Positions 1 to 9,243 of a stretch of DNA of 23,542 nucleotides are shown here, piece by piece. Origin of the DNA: Carex sylvatica (taxonomy: Eukaryota > Streptophyta > Magnoliopsida > Poales > Cyperaceae). Position 1 is the first letter of the stretch, and each line of letters opens with the position of its first letter. The stretch lies in assembly GCA_964058845.1 (NCBI GenBank), contig CAXKVR010000529.1:1-23542 (forward strand). Reading direction: 5' to 3'. The position numbers were made by a program, and so were the translations under genes. Below the pieces are notes generated by a model. It did no database searches. It was not told where the DNA came from and saw only the letters and a program-made list of their open reading frames with translations.

Positions 1-94
1 AAAAAATAAGATATTTGATATATTTATGAAGTAATGTTGTAACTCTTTATAACTTTAATTTGGTTTGTCAGTTAGATATCACAAGTTTAAAGAT

Positions 95-504
95 GAGTTT
101 GGCTAATATAATATCAGTGTCATTTTAGCTTATATAACACCAACTCTAAAATCTATCAAATCGACTTCGAACGACTAATCCAAACCGTTCAAACCGATTT
201 ATATTATAAGTGATGCGTTTACATATAATTTTTTTATATTTTCGAGTTATTTTAGTATGAAATCAAGCGGTCAAAAGTGCGAGTTTTTAAGTTAATTTTA
301 ATACATTAATTTTTCAATATTTTGACCGCTTGATTTGATACTAAAATAACTCGAAACTATAAAAAAAAATTGTATGTAAACACATCACTCATAATGTAAA
401 TCGGTTTGAACGGTTTGGATTAATCGTTCGAAGTCGATTTGATAGGTTTTAGAGTTGGTGTTATATAAAGCTGAAATGACACTGATGTTATATTAGCCAA
501 ACTC
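95..504. mobile_element. Foldback MITE 1 (MULE-type), 410 bp
   Basis: The element is a near-complete palindrome. It begins GAGTTTGGCTAATATAA and ends with the inverse, and its arms pair up to a small centre near 290-310. It is flanked by perfect 9-bp direct repeats TTTAAAGAT at 86-94 and 505-513. Target duplications of 9 bp are characteristic of Mutator-like elements. It sits inside the left arm of the larger foldback element, whose right arm (2176-2195) keeps the uninterrupted target with a single TTTAAAGAT. There is no coding capacity, so it would depend on a transposase supplied elsewhere. Confidence 0.9.
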
Positions 505-601
505 TTTAAAGATAACACTAATTAAGGATTTGGCATTGATTCTGAAAATTTTATTTTATTCAAATATACACAAGAAAATATAGTTAGATTGCATCAATGA
601 T

Positions 602-1163
602 GTTAACTTTTTATTTTCTTTTAGAGAATAATTGAATTATTTGCTAACTGTCAACATATACTATTTGCTCGGAGATAGGCAAAGAACACAATAAATAGTA
701 AATACATTTTAAAATAATTATTGAATAATCTCTTAGGCTTTTGACTAAATAAAATACCAATCGTTGTATGCTTACCGTCGAACGAAAACTTAAACTGAAT
801 TTTTGAGGCACTAAACAATATTTTTTTTGAAATTCTTATGCTTCGGATGCCCGGGGGTGGCCCCCAGAGAAATATTCGGATCCGTCTCGTCCCCCCTTTC
901 TGAAAAGTGGCCATACTCCCAAATCCAACTTTCCTAGCCAAAGTTATGACTATTTAAAGTTTTTTCGAAAACTGAATTTTGGAAATTCATAACTAACTGT
1001 AGAAAAATCTAAATAAATTGAAATTTGTGTCAATTCTATGTATTTTTGAATGCTCTACATGCTGGTGTAATCACTTTTGTAGTTTGATTCTTGTATCAGT
1101 CTAGACTTGCTGATTTACCAGCAGAAGTCAAATGCCGCATGGGCTATGTATATATAATATAAT
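602..1163. other. Spacer of the outer foldback element, no gene seen
   Basis: This AT-rich stretch lies between the left arm of the outer element and MITE 2. It includes a short GC-rich spot at about 850-900 with a small self-complementary run (GGGGGTGGCCCCC, 853-865). The longest reading frame, 651-941 on the minus strand, has no recognisable domain and runs into low-complexity residues. I see no gene. Confidence 0.5.
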
Positions 1164-1567
1164 GAGTATGGCTACGGTGCTATGAGTTGTATAGAAGACT
1201 ATGGTGCTATGGCTCAATATTTGAGTTTTCAAAATTCTAACGGTCGATCCGAACCGTTCATCTTGTTCTCCATATTAATATGTATTTGTAGACCAAATTT
1301 TACATTTTTAGAATTTTTTACTATTTTTTTAGATAGGTAGAAAATCAAATATCTGAATGGTGCATAATTTTTTAGATCAAGTGATTTTCTACCTATCTAA
1401 AAAAATAGTAAATTTTTTCCAAAAAATGTAAAATTTGGTCTCCAAACACATATTAATATGGAGAACAAGATGAACGGTTCGGATTGACCGTTAGAATTTT
1501 AAAAACTCGAATATTGAGCCGTAGCACCATAGTTATCTATGCAACCCATTGCAATGTAGCCTTACTC
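1164..1567. mobile_element. Foldback MITE 2 (MULE-type), 404 bp
   Basis: The left end reads GAGTATGGCTAC and the right end, inverted, GAGTAAGGCTAC. The inverted arms extend to a centre near 1350-1380, where the run around TTTTCTACCTATCTAAAAAA is mirrored. The flanks are perfect 9-bp repeats TAATATAAT (1155-1163 and 1568-1576), although the surrounding TA-rich sequence weakens that evidence. The subterminal motif GATCCGAACCGTTC (1246-1259) and its inverse (1472-1485) lie 82 bp from each end. Non-coding. Confidence 0.88.
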
Positions 1568-1630
1568 TAATATAATATATGTATATATAATATAATATAA
1601 TATATGTATATGTATATGTATATGTATATG

Positions 1631-2055
1631 GAGGTTGGCTACTATGCTTATATAAGCATATCCCCACATATGCTTATAACTCATTTTTGTGTTTCCAATG
1701 CCCAAATGATCGATCTGAACCGTTAGATGTGATTTCTACATTGAAATGTGCTTGGAGACCAAATTTTATATTTTTCTGAATTTGTTTACTATTTATTAAG
1801 CCACTTTGAAAATTGCTGATCTAACGGTGACTTCTGATTTTACTGTTTTGTTAAGCTACCATTGGATCAGTGATTTTCAAAGTGGCTTAATAAATAGTAA
1901 AGAAATTCAGAAAAATATAAAATTTGATCTCCAAGCACATTTCAATATAGAGATCACATTTAACGGTCCAGATCGATCATTTGGGCATTGAAAACACAAA
2001 AATGAGTTATAAGCATATGTGGGGATATGCTTATATAAGCATAGTAGCCAACCTC
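1631..2055. mobile_element. Foldback MITE 3 (MULE-type), 425 bp
   Basis: The left end reads GAGGTTGGCTACTATGC and the right end is its exact inverse. The arms are very similar along most of their length, with a centre near 1830-1850. The flanks TATGTATATG (1621-1630 and 2056-2065) agree over 10 bp, but the target is a TATATG microsatellite with a 6-bp period, so a length of 4, 10 or 16 would fit. The reading frame at 1806-1991 is only one arm of the palindrome, not a gene. Internally it is closely related to MITE 4 at 13.5-13.95 kb. Confidence 0.88.
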
Positions 2056-2274
2056 TATGTATATGTATATGTATATGTATATATGTATATATATCATTGA
2101 GGCAATCTAACTATATTTTTTTGTGTATATTTGAATAAAATAAAATTTTCAGAATCAAGACCAAGTCCTTAATTAGTGTAATCTTTAAACTTGTGATATC
2201 CAACTGACAAACCAAATCAAAGTTATAAAGAGTTACGACATCACTTCATAAATATATCAAATGTCTTATTTTTT

Positions 2275-2588
2275 GGCATACACTCAAGACAAGAAAAAAT
2301 TTTCTTCACAAAATTATTTAAATAAAAAATATTAAGATCTCTAAAAAAAAGAAAAAAAAAAGAGGACCGCCTGGACCACAGGCGGTCTGGTACCTAGTGG
2401 ACCGCCCCTGGTCCGGGTGGTCTGCTAGGGAGGGTGGACCGCCCGTGGGCCTAGCGGTCGCGGCAATTTAAAAAAAAATTCAATGCGGGGGCAATTTTAA
2501 TTTTTTTTGAAGGTATTAATAAAAATGGCTGAAAAAAGAGAGGTTTCCATGGTTATTATTTAAATTTGAAATATAATATTTATGTTTA
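2275..2588. other. Intergenic, with GC-rich GGACCGCC hairpin block
   Basis: The stretch is AT-rich except for about 2362-2462. There GGACCGCC occurs three times (2364, 2399 and 2436), interleaved with its inverse. GACCGCCT (2365-2372) and AGGCGGTC (2380-2387) form a perfect 8-bp stem with a 7-nt loop. No open frame of note and no identifiable element boundary were seen. It is probably a piece of a repeat that I cannot name. Confidence 0.5.
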
Positions 2589-2596
2589 TATATAAT

Positions 2597-3078
2597 TAGG
2601 GTTGTCAATTATACCCTTTTATCCGTTTATCTGATCTGTATTGTATCTGAAAAAATGAATATGGATAAGATTTTTTTTCGTTAGCTTATTCGGTACGGAT
2701 AAAAATAACGATTTTTTCGTTATCTTATCCATTATCTTATCTGATAGTTTTTAAAAATATAATTATATATTTGTACGAAGACATGAAACAATAAAGTTTT
2801 GTACTTTACTAAATTTTCTTAATACAAATTAGTAATATTCATTACTTTTTTATTATTATTTTTGAGAAAATTTTTTTTTTCTTGTTTTGAAAAATATTTT
2901 ATCAAAAGCACAAATTAAGATGTCAATGATACTTTTTTATCTGTTTATCCGATCCATACCGTATTAAAAAAACAGATAAAAATAAATTTTTTTATTATTA
3001 TAATAAATACAGTTATTATGATGTGTACGGGTATGAAATATCTCTACCTGACCCGTAGCATAGCCGTTGACACCACTA
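2597..3078. mobile_element. Non-autonomous hAT-type element, 482 bp
   Basis: The left end is TAGGGTTGTCAA and the right end, inverted, is TAGTGGTGTCAA. Both are of the short (C/T)AGGG-like type found at hAT termini. Perfect 8-bp repeats TATATAAT flank it (2589-2596 and 3079-3086), and 8-bp duplications are diagnostic of hAT insertion. The interior is AT-rich with several ATCCG-type subterminal motifs near the left end. There is no transposase frame, so it would be mobilised in trans if at all. Confidence 0.85.
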
Positions 3079-3086
3079 TATATAAT

Positions 3087-3801
3087 ACGTATGAACATGT
3101 ATATATTGCGGAAAGTGTGAGGTTTCCATGGTTGTTATTTTAAATCTTGACATAAATTATTAAATTTTGCTCAAATTATATAACACCTTTTTAAATGTTA
3201 GCCGTCCACCATTCCACGTCCAACAATCTATTAAGATATTTTTTTTTCAAGAAAATTTTCTAACTTTTCGTATTTAATATTAGTAATAAAAATATTTTTG
3301 CTTAATTAGGACAATTTTATGTCTGAATTCTATTTATACTAGTACAAAATTAATTATGCACTGTATATAAGATTTTATCAAAATTAAGTTTGTACTATAT
3401 TTATAGTTAACCATATTTCAAAACCATTTCATCTCTCTACTTATTCGAAATCAATCCGTCTTGAAAAATCTAAAACCATTCATGCATCTGTATTTACGGA
3501 GCAGATAGTGGTAAAATCATATGAATACGGAACGGATATTAGATAGATACAGATACGAATCTGAATCATATTATATATTTATTTAAATAATATAAAAGAA
3601 CACTAAAAAAACTAAATTTCATAATATATATCTAATTGTAATAATGAATAACATAATTTTTTTCTAATATATATTAAAATAGATAGTATATCTCTACTAT
3701 TCGGATATAGATAATTAAACAAATAATTAAAACGTAAAATCATATTGATATTCTTATTTACATATATATTCAAATATCGGCATCCACATCTAAATTTTTT
3801 G
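3087..3801. other. Intergenic, with a diverged hAT-family relic
   Basis: About 3480-3790 carries motifs (CGGAGCAGATA, ATACGGAACGGATA, GATACAGATACGAAT) shared with the hAT-type elements at 14250 and 16046. I find no clear terminal repeats or target duplication, so this is a degraded copy at most. The rest is AT-rich with no gene. The minus-strand frame at 3612-3848 has no recognisable product. Confidence 0.4.
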
Positions 3802-4220
3802 CTCACCATCGATAACTTAAGGAAAAGAGGATTTCTCATCACAAACATGCGTGTTATGTGCCGACATGATGAGGAAACAACACAACACTTGGTTTGATAG
3901 TGCCCATTCGCAACTCATGAGATGTACAAACAGATGGACACTGCATTGCAAATGAGGTCACAACCGATAGCTGCCATTGTTCGGCAAAACTATGGCAAAA
4001 AAGAAAGAGAGGTCACAACCGATAGCTGCCATTGTTCGGCAAAACTATGGCAAAAAAGAAAGAGGATCTCTGCTTGTGGCAATGTTTGTCATTTGGAGAG
4101 AGAGATGTGAACGCATCTTTAGAGACAACAAAGTCCCATAAATAGTTGATTTAGGAAGTTGAGCAACTGTTACATAGCTGAAATCAACAAACGGGAGAAG
4201 ATTGACCTTCGGCAGCACCT
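3802..4220 (+). pseudogene. LINE (non-LTR retrotransposon) ORF2 C-terminal relic
   Basis: In pieces and in shifting frames the plus strand reads LTIDNLRKRGF, then CRHDEETTQHLV followed by two stops and CPFATHEMY, then GKKERGSLLVAMFVIW, RERCERIFRDNK, and finally EINKREK. This is the order of the zinc-binding region that follows the reverse transcriptase in plant LINEs (zf-RVT: a Cys and His knuckle ending near HL...C, then a conserved W-R-E-R-C stretch). A 55-bp tandem duplication (3954-4008 and 4009-4063) shifts the frame. Stops, frameshifts and the absence of the upstream RT domain mark a dead 3' fragment. A poly(A)-like tail is not certain; 4370-4388 is A-rich. Confidence 0.75.
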
Positions 4221-4470
4221 TCGCTTCTTTATATTTAATTTTTCATTATACTTTATATTACTATTTTTATGTGTTTTCTTTATCTTATTTATCTTACTTC
4301 AGCAGATTGAATATTATTAATACCGTTTTTACCCCTATCTGCATTCCATTGGGATCCACTGACAGACAGATAAAAAATAAAATAAAACACTGAACAGATA
4401 TTATTCCATTGGGATCCGAGAAGTATAAATGTATTATAAATATTTGCGAGGGTTGATATGTAAAAGTAGA
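4221..4470 (+). promoter_or_regulatory. Candidate promoter of the 5.2-kb receptor kinase
   Basis: Two TATA-like motifs, TATAAAT (4424-4430) and TATAAATA (4435-4442), lie 30-60 bp before a purine-rich then CT-rich leader that is typical of plant 5' UTRs. Upstream, a 15-bp sequence, ATTCCATTGGGATCC, occurs twice (4343-4357 and 4403-4417). The transcription start is inferred, not seen. Confidence 0.35.
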
Positions 4471-5223
4471 GAAAACAATTTATAAAGATTTAGAAGTGGG
4501 AGAAAGAAAGCAAGACTGCAGTGTGAGCAGGTGCCAGCGAAGCAAAAGCTTTCTCTCTCTCTCTCTGTTTTTTTCTATGTTGACCTCATCTCCTTTCCAA
4601 ATTCTCTCTTCCCTCCCATTCAACTCCTAATCAATTTTCTCTCTTTTCCTAAGCCTACCTTTAATTGCAATCCTTTCCTTCCCCCTTTGCTTTCCCTTTA
4701 CTCTCTCTCTCTCTCTCTCTCTCTCTCTACATGTGTGCATTTCTGCCATTGCAAACAATTTAGGCAAGTTGTCTACTTTCAAGCTGTCAAATGCTGGAGC
4801 AGGAAAACAAAATCAAGCTCCAACTCCCAACCTCTCAAATCAAGGTTTTTTCTTGGTGAAGCAGAGATCGACTGGACTGAATTATCTGCTTAAAGGAGGT
4901 AATTTCACCTAAATTTGTTGCTCAATTTTTAATAGCTAGATGGAATTCAGATTTATGGTATCAGAACCAGGTCCATATTTCTGCTCCCACAAGGATGCCA
5001 ACTATACACCCACAAAAAATAAAGAAAAGATGCCCAATCATACACAATACCTTGTTTTTTTATAATATAAAATAAAGTTAATTTCTTCAATTATTTCGAA
5101 TTCCATAATTTGCAAATTTCAAGGGACATTTTTTTTTTCTTGTAGGATAAGCATTATTCTGTACTTCAATTCTTCGGATGAATTAAAATTTTGACAAAAG
5201 AAATCGAGAAAGAAAGAGAGAGA
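4470..5223 (+). other. 5' leader with intron and three upstream ORFs
   Basis: The leader is CT-rich, with a pure CT microsatellite ending at 4729. A good donor (GAG|GTAATT, 4899) and an acceptor after a T-run (TTGTAG ending at 5145) define a likely 5'-UTR intron at 4899-5145. Three AUG-initiated upstream ORFs lie before it: 4577-4630 (17 aa), 4731-4763 (10 aa) and 4791-4859 (22 aa). If transcribed as drawn, they would be expected to lower translation of the kinase. Confidence 0.5.
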
Positions 5224-8200
5224 ATGTCGTCTTTAAATGATGCATTATCACAATCTACCCCGATTTTCCACCTCAAACTGTGGGTTCTGATCGCAATTTG
5301 TATCGGCATTTTAACCTCAACGATTTTGCTAATGCTATTAATATGGGCCTCTCTTCGGAGGAAAAGCAAGGATTCAACCATAAATAACCAGTACACATTT
5401 TACACTCAGCCCCAAATCCCCACTGTCTCGAAAGAAATAACCGTCGATTCCATCAACACTTCACAAATTCACAATCACAGTCTTGCCGAAAACTTCAACA
5501 AACCGGAAAACCCTACATTCTCACCCAAAAGTAAGTACATTGATAGCCAGGCATCAAATGAAGCAGATGATGCAAGCCAATGCAACTCAGGTGGTAACCT
5601 GGATCGGGCCGGGAGTTCTTATTCTGATGGTGGGTCAGGACAGGGTAAAAGGCCATATGCAGCGTCTCCTTTAGTTGGTCTCCCCGAGTTGTCCCACATT
5701 GGGTGGGGTCATTGGTTTACCTTGCGTGACCTTGAATTGGCCACAGACCGGTTTTCAAAAGAGAATGTGATCGGAGAAGGGGGTTACGGGGTTGTTTATC
5801 GGGGCAAATTAATTAATGGGACTGAAGTTGCGGTTAAGAGGATTCTTAACAATGTGTAAGTTTCTGTGGTTGATTTAATTTTATTTATTGAAGCATATCC
5901 AAAAATGGTCCCTGTGTCCCTTTTGAGATTGGTTGAATGTTCCCTCTGAACTTTTGGTTTCTATTCTCTATTTAGTTAGGTATTATATTACCTGGGATTA
6001 TCTTTAATGATGCTGATGTGGTAAGATTCAATGTTCTGTTTGTGGTAGTTTCCTAGTGGAGATTAAAAAGAACAAATAAAAAATTAAGAGGTTCTATTTA
6101 TTTAAGTTCTAATCGTTTGGTGGGGCAGCTGCCCAGTTGACCCTTGCCATGTAAACATTGCAAAAGATAACTTGGGTTGCTTAAAAACAAAGAAAATTTG
6201 AGGACCAAATTGAACACAATAGTGGTTTAGGTGTCAGGTCTCTTAATTGTACCAGATGTGGTGTTATGTAATGCCGATTTTATCACCAACAATGTCTGGA
6301 TGCTTTGGTGGAATACTGAATCTTTCATTGTGTTTGTATTTTAGGGGACAAGCTGAGAAAGAATTTAGAGTGGAAGTAGAAGCAATAGGCCATGTTCGTC
6401 ATAAGAACTTAGTGCGGCTTCTCGGCTATTGTGTTGAAGGAACCCACAGGTTGGGCCCATTTTTGTCACAAATAAGGCCTAAATTTTTTTTTTTTTTTTT
6501 TTTCCTGTTACTTCTTTTTATCAGAATAATACCAATTCAAATTGTGCTCCATTTAATATAACCAGTAGACTCCCCAGAGAGCTCCATCCCGCCTGGGTGC
6601 TGTTATTGTTGTGATACTGATATTTACAATATTACCATTTCTGGTTTCCTAGTTAGTTTATTTGGCTTTTTTGAATGCTATATTTGAACAATTGTGGGTA
6701 AGTTTAGGTCCAATGGGTTAAATTTAGGCTTAATGAAGATATTCTTTCCATAGAAAAAAAAAAATATTAAGAATTTGTGTAATGGAGGAGCCAAAAAAGT
6801 CTAATTGGCAGTGAATTTAGTCTATCGCAAAGTTTGGCAACGATACTATCTGTTACAAGCTAAAACAAAAAATTTACTAGGTGCTGATTTGAATAGACCA
6901 TGAGAGTTTTAGGTTTTCATATCAGTTGAGCTAATCATGTTATCCTTTACTTTTCTATGTTCCTCTTTTTCTTAATAATTTAATAGGATGCTTGTGTACG
7001 AGTATGTGAACAATGGCAACCTTGAACAGTGGCTCCATGGTGCCATGTCCCACAGAGGAGTGCTTACTTGGGACAATCGTGTAAAGATACTACTTGGTAC
7101 CGCCAAGGCGTAAGTCTATGACCTAAATTTGAACTATATTAATATTAGCCCTGATTCAGAAATTGTCATATGGCATTTTAGCTAGTTCTCATATCCATAT
7201 TATAATGTTTGTTTTAAGGTTTTGTTGCATGGTGGCAACGGGCTTAGTGGATACTTCATGAGTACAATTTGCACAAAAATTTACAGACTAAAGTACCATT
7301 TTCTATTTTGTCAAGTGCAATTTAATTTGGATGGATGTTTTCTGATGCAAAATGGGGTATACTTGGTCTAATTAATTTACTGAACTAAAGATTCTCTGAG
7401 AAGCTTAGCTGAGGTGGTATTGGGAAATAGGTGGCATAGAATATTTATATTTAGTGATGGTTTCACTTGCTCTGAACATGTCAATGAAATCTAAAGCGGG
7501 ACATTTTTGAGAATGCAAACAGGCTGGCATACCTACACGAGGGAATTGACCCAAAAGTCGTGCACCGAGATATAAAATCAAGCAACATACTAATCGATGA
7601 GGAGTATAGCGGTAAATTGTCTGATTTTGGATTAGCCAAGCTATTGGGTTCAGACAAAAGTTACGTCTCCACTCGAGTGATGGGTACATACGGGTACAAC
7701 ATATATCCTTAACCTTTACCTGTTTTTCTCCTCCTTATTTTACTATTTTCCTGATATATGAGGGGGTTGTTTTCTAACTTTATTTTTTAAATATTTGGTT
7801 AATTCCAGGTATGTAGCACCGGAATATGCAAATACAGGAATGCTGAATGAGAAAAGTGATATATATAGTTTTGGGGTTCTTGTATTCGAAGCCGTGACCG
7901 GTAGGGATCCTATTGATTATAGCCGTCCTAATAATGAGGTCAGATGCTACATCATTTTTTATTTTCACTTATCTAATTATTTTTCAAAAATAATGTCAAA
8001 AATTCAATATTCTGTCCTGAACTCATGTGTATTCACTATATCTCAAAATGACTCGTGAATTTTTTCTTTGTTCGAAATGGCCCATGAACTTCTGAATTTT
8101 ATTTTTTCAAGTAGGCTTCCTTAGGTTATCTATAGGTATTTAATCATGCATCCTAAAGTAGGCTCAACGTTAATTTACGATATAACTGATTGAATCAGAG

Positions 8201-8882
8201 AATTAGGAGCCTTGACCAAATTAAAAACAAGGTCCATTCTGAACTCTGAACACCCCCGTCCCAACCAAAAAAAAAAAAAAAAATCTACGATTTTGTTCTT
8301 GTGTGTTTTCAAGTAGTTACATCATGAACCTTGTTTACCAAGGCAGAACTGATACAAGTAGGAATCAGCAGGTACGATTAACCTTGTTTACATATGGATG
8401 CCATGTTTTTCTTTATTAGGTAAACCTTGTTGAGTGGGTGAAAATGATTGTTGGAAGTAAGAGAACTGATGAGGTAGTTGACCCGAAACTTGATGTAAAG
8501 CCGACCATACGAGCTCTCAAACGGGTCCTTTTAGTTGCTCTTCGGAGCGTCGACCCTGATGCTGATAAGAGACCCAAGATGAGCCAGATTGTACAGATGC
8601 TTGAAGCTGTTGAGGCCTTGCCTCGAGAGGTAATATGTTTTAATCAAGGAATTTAATCATTATGAACTCTAATAATTGTTAAGAACTTGTCAGTATAAAT
8701 TACTGGTTCACCATAATTTATACTGTCAGGATCAATTATTAATGAAGAAAATTTCTAAAAGTTACTTTATTGAATGCGAGAAGCAGAGAAACCGAAAGAG
8801 TCGCACTGGGAGCATTGACATTGAGTCATTAGTGGAAGCACCGACTTCATCCGAAGCAGGAGAACAAAGTGGCACCAGTTGA
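5224..8882 (+). CDS. Receptor-like Ser/Thr protein kinase (At5g18500/At1g01540-like)
   Basis: Seven coding exons: 5224-5855, 6345-6449, 6987-7109, 7523-7693, 7809-7938, 8420-8629 and 8730-8882. They join in frame to 507 codons plus stop. The short N-terminus is followed by one membrane segment (about residues 18-42), a Ser/Asn-rich juxtamembrane region, the motif [15 protein letters not shown] and a complete kinase domain: glycine loop GEGGYG (184), Lys205 in VAVK, HRD at 301-303 (RD type), DFG at 321-323 and APE at 347-349. This matches the plant family of kinases with a membrane anchor and almost no ectodomain, so it probably phosphorylates at the plasma membrane; ligand and substrate are unknown. 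ATG 5224 is chosen because the frame upstream lacks another ATG. The last acceptor is uncertain: 8730 keeps the family PRED motif, while 8781 would also stay in frame and remove 17 residues. The donor of exon 4 (GTACAA) is weak but usable. Its 3' end faces the LRR kinase gene. Confidence 0.92.
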
Positions 8883-9042
8883 TAAACACTTTAAAAGAAT
8901 TAAAAAATATCTGAGAGCATAATTTATATTTTCTGAGATGCTGGTAGACTGCTCAGAAGTTTCGAAAAATAGTTTTTCATCTGAGGGGGACATCTCAAGA
9001 CAAATTAATAGGGGATAGGAAGGTTGTGTAGAAAATTGAGAA

Positions 9043-9048
9043 AATAAA
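9043..9048 (+). terminator. Candidate poly(A) signal of the plus-strand kinase
   Basis: AATAAA lies about 160 bp after the stop at 8882, which suits a plant near-upstream element. Position alone supports it. Confidence 0.35.
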
Positions 9049-9136
9049 TAGAAAGTTAGAATCACTATCTCATCTATGGTTGCTTCTAGTTAGTGGAGTG
9101 GAGGCTCTCTCCTTCCTGTACAGGATATACTGTGAA

Positions 9137-9146
9137 TTTATTTATT
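9137..9146 (-). terminator. Candidate poly(A) signals of the LRR kinase
   Basis: Two overlapping AATAAA motifs on the minus strand lie about 100 bp after the stop at 9244. They are less than 100 bp from the candidate signal of the convergent gene. Confidence 0.35.
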
Positions 9147-9243
9147 TTGCATAAATTTTGTTCTTCCAATTTCCATGATTCATACCATCTATGGATAGAT
9201 TATAGTGTCTTATGCTTGTTTTACAAATCATGTTCAACCTCCC

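Larger units (their letters stand above)
1..2274. mobile_element. Large foldback element with ~182-bp arms, nested
   Basis: Positions 1-601, after removal of a 419-bp insertion (410-bp MITE plus one 9-bp duplicate), form an imperfect inverted repeat with 2093-2274. Both arms then measure 182 nt and agree almost throughout. The junction with the spacer is at 601 and 2093, where both arms read TCAATGAT. The spacer (602-2092) holds two further MITEs. The left arm touches the first base of the window, so the outer terminus and target duplication may lie outside. I see no coding capacity for a transposase. The class is undetermined; a non-autonomous DNA transposon is the simplest reading. Confidence 0.8.

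Noticed and set aside
651..941. 96-residue minus-strand frame in the outer element spacer
   Set aside because: No recognisable domain; it lies within a transposon spacer and does not begin in a credible gene context.
1806..1991. 61-residue open frame similar to frames at 13590-13775 (-) and 13701-13886 (+)
   Set aside because: All three are arms of related palindromic MITEs read through. The similarity comes from DNA repeats and occurs on both strands, with no protein features.
4343..4417. 15-bp direct repeat ATTCCATTGGGATCC as the target duplication of the LINE relic
   Set aside because: The two copies enclose only 45 bp and both lie 3' of the relic, so they cannot flank it.
4531..4893. 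120-residue frame in the kinase leader
   Set aside because: It starts at a non-ATG codon and is mostly CT-repeat translation. The region fits a 5' UTR with an intron.
5191..5223. Earlier start of the receptor kinase at a TTG codon
   Set aside because: No ATG is present in this stretch, and plants rarely initiate at TTG. ATG 5224 gives a normal family N-terminus.
7405..7689. Minus-strand 94-residue frame over kinase exon 4
   Set aside because: It lies antisense to the HRD-DFG exon and has no domain or splice context of its own.
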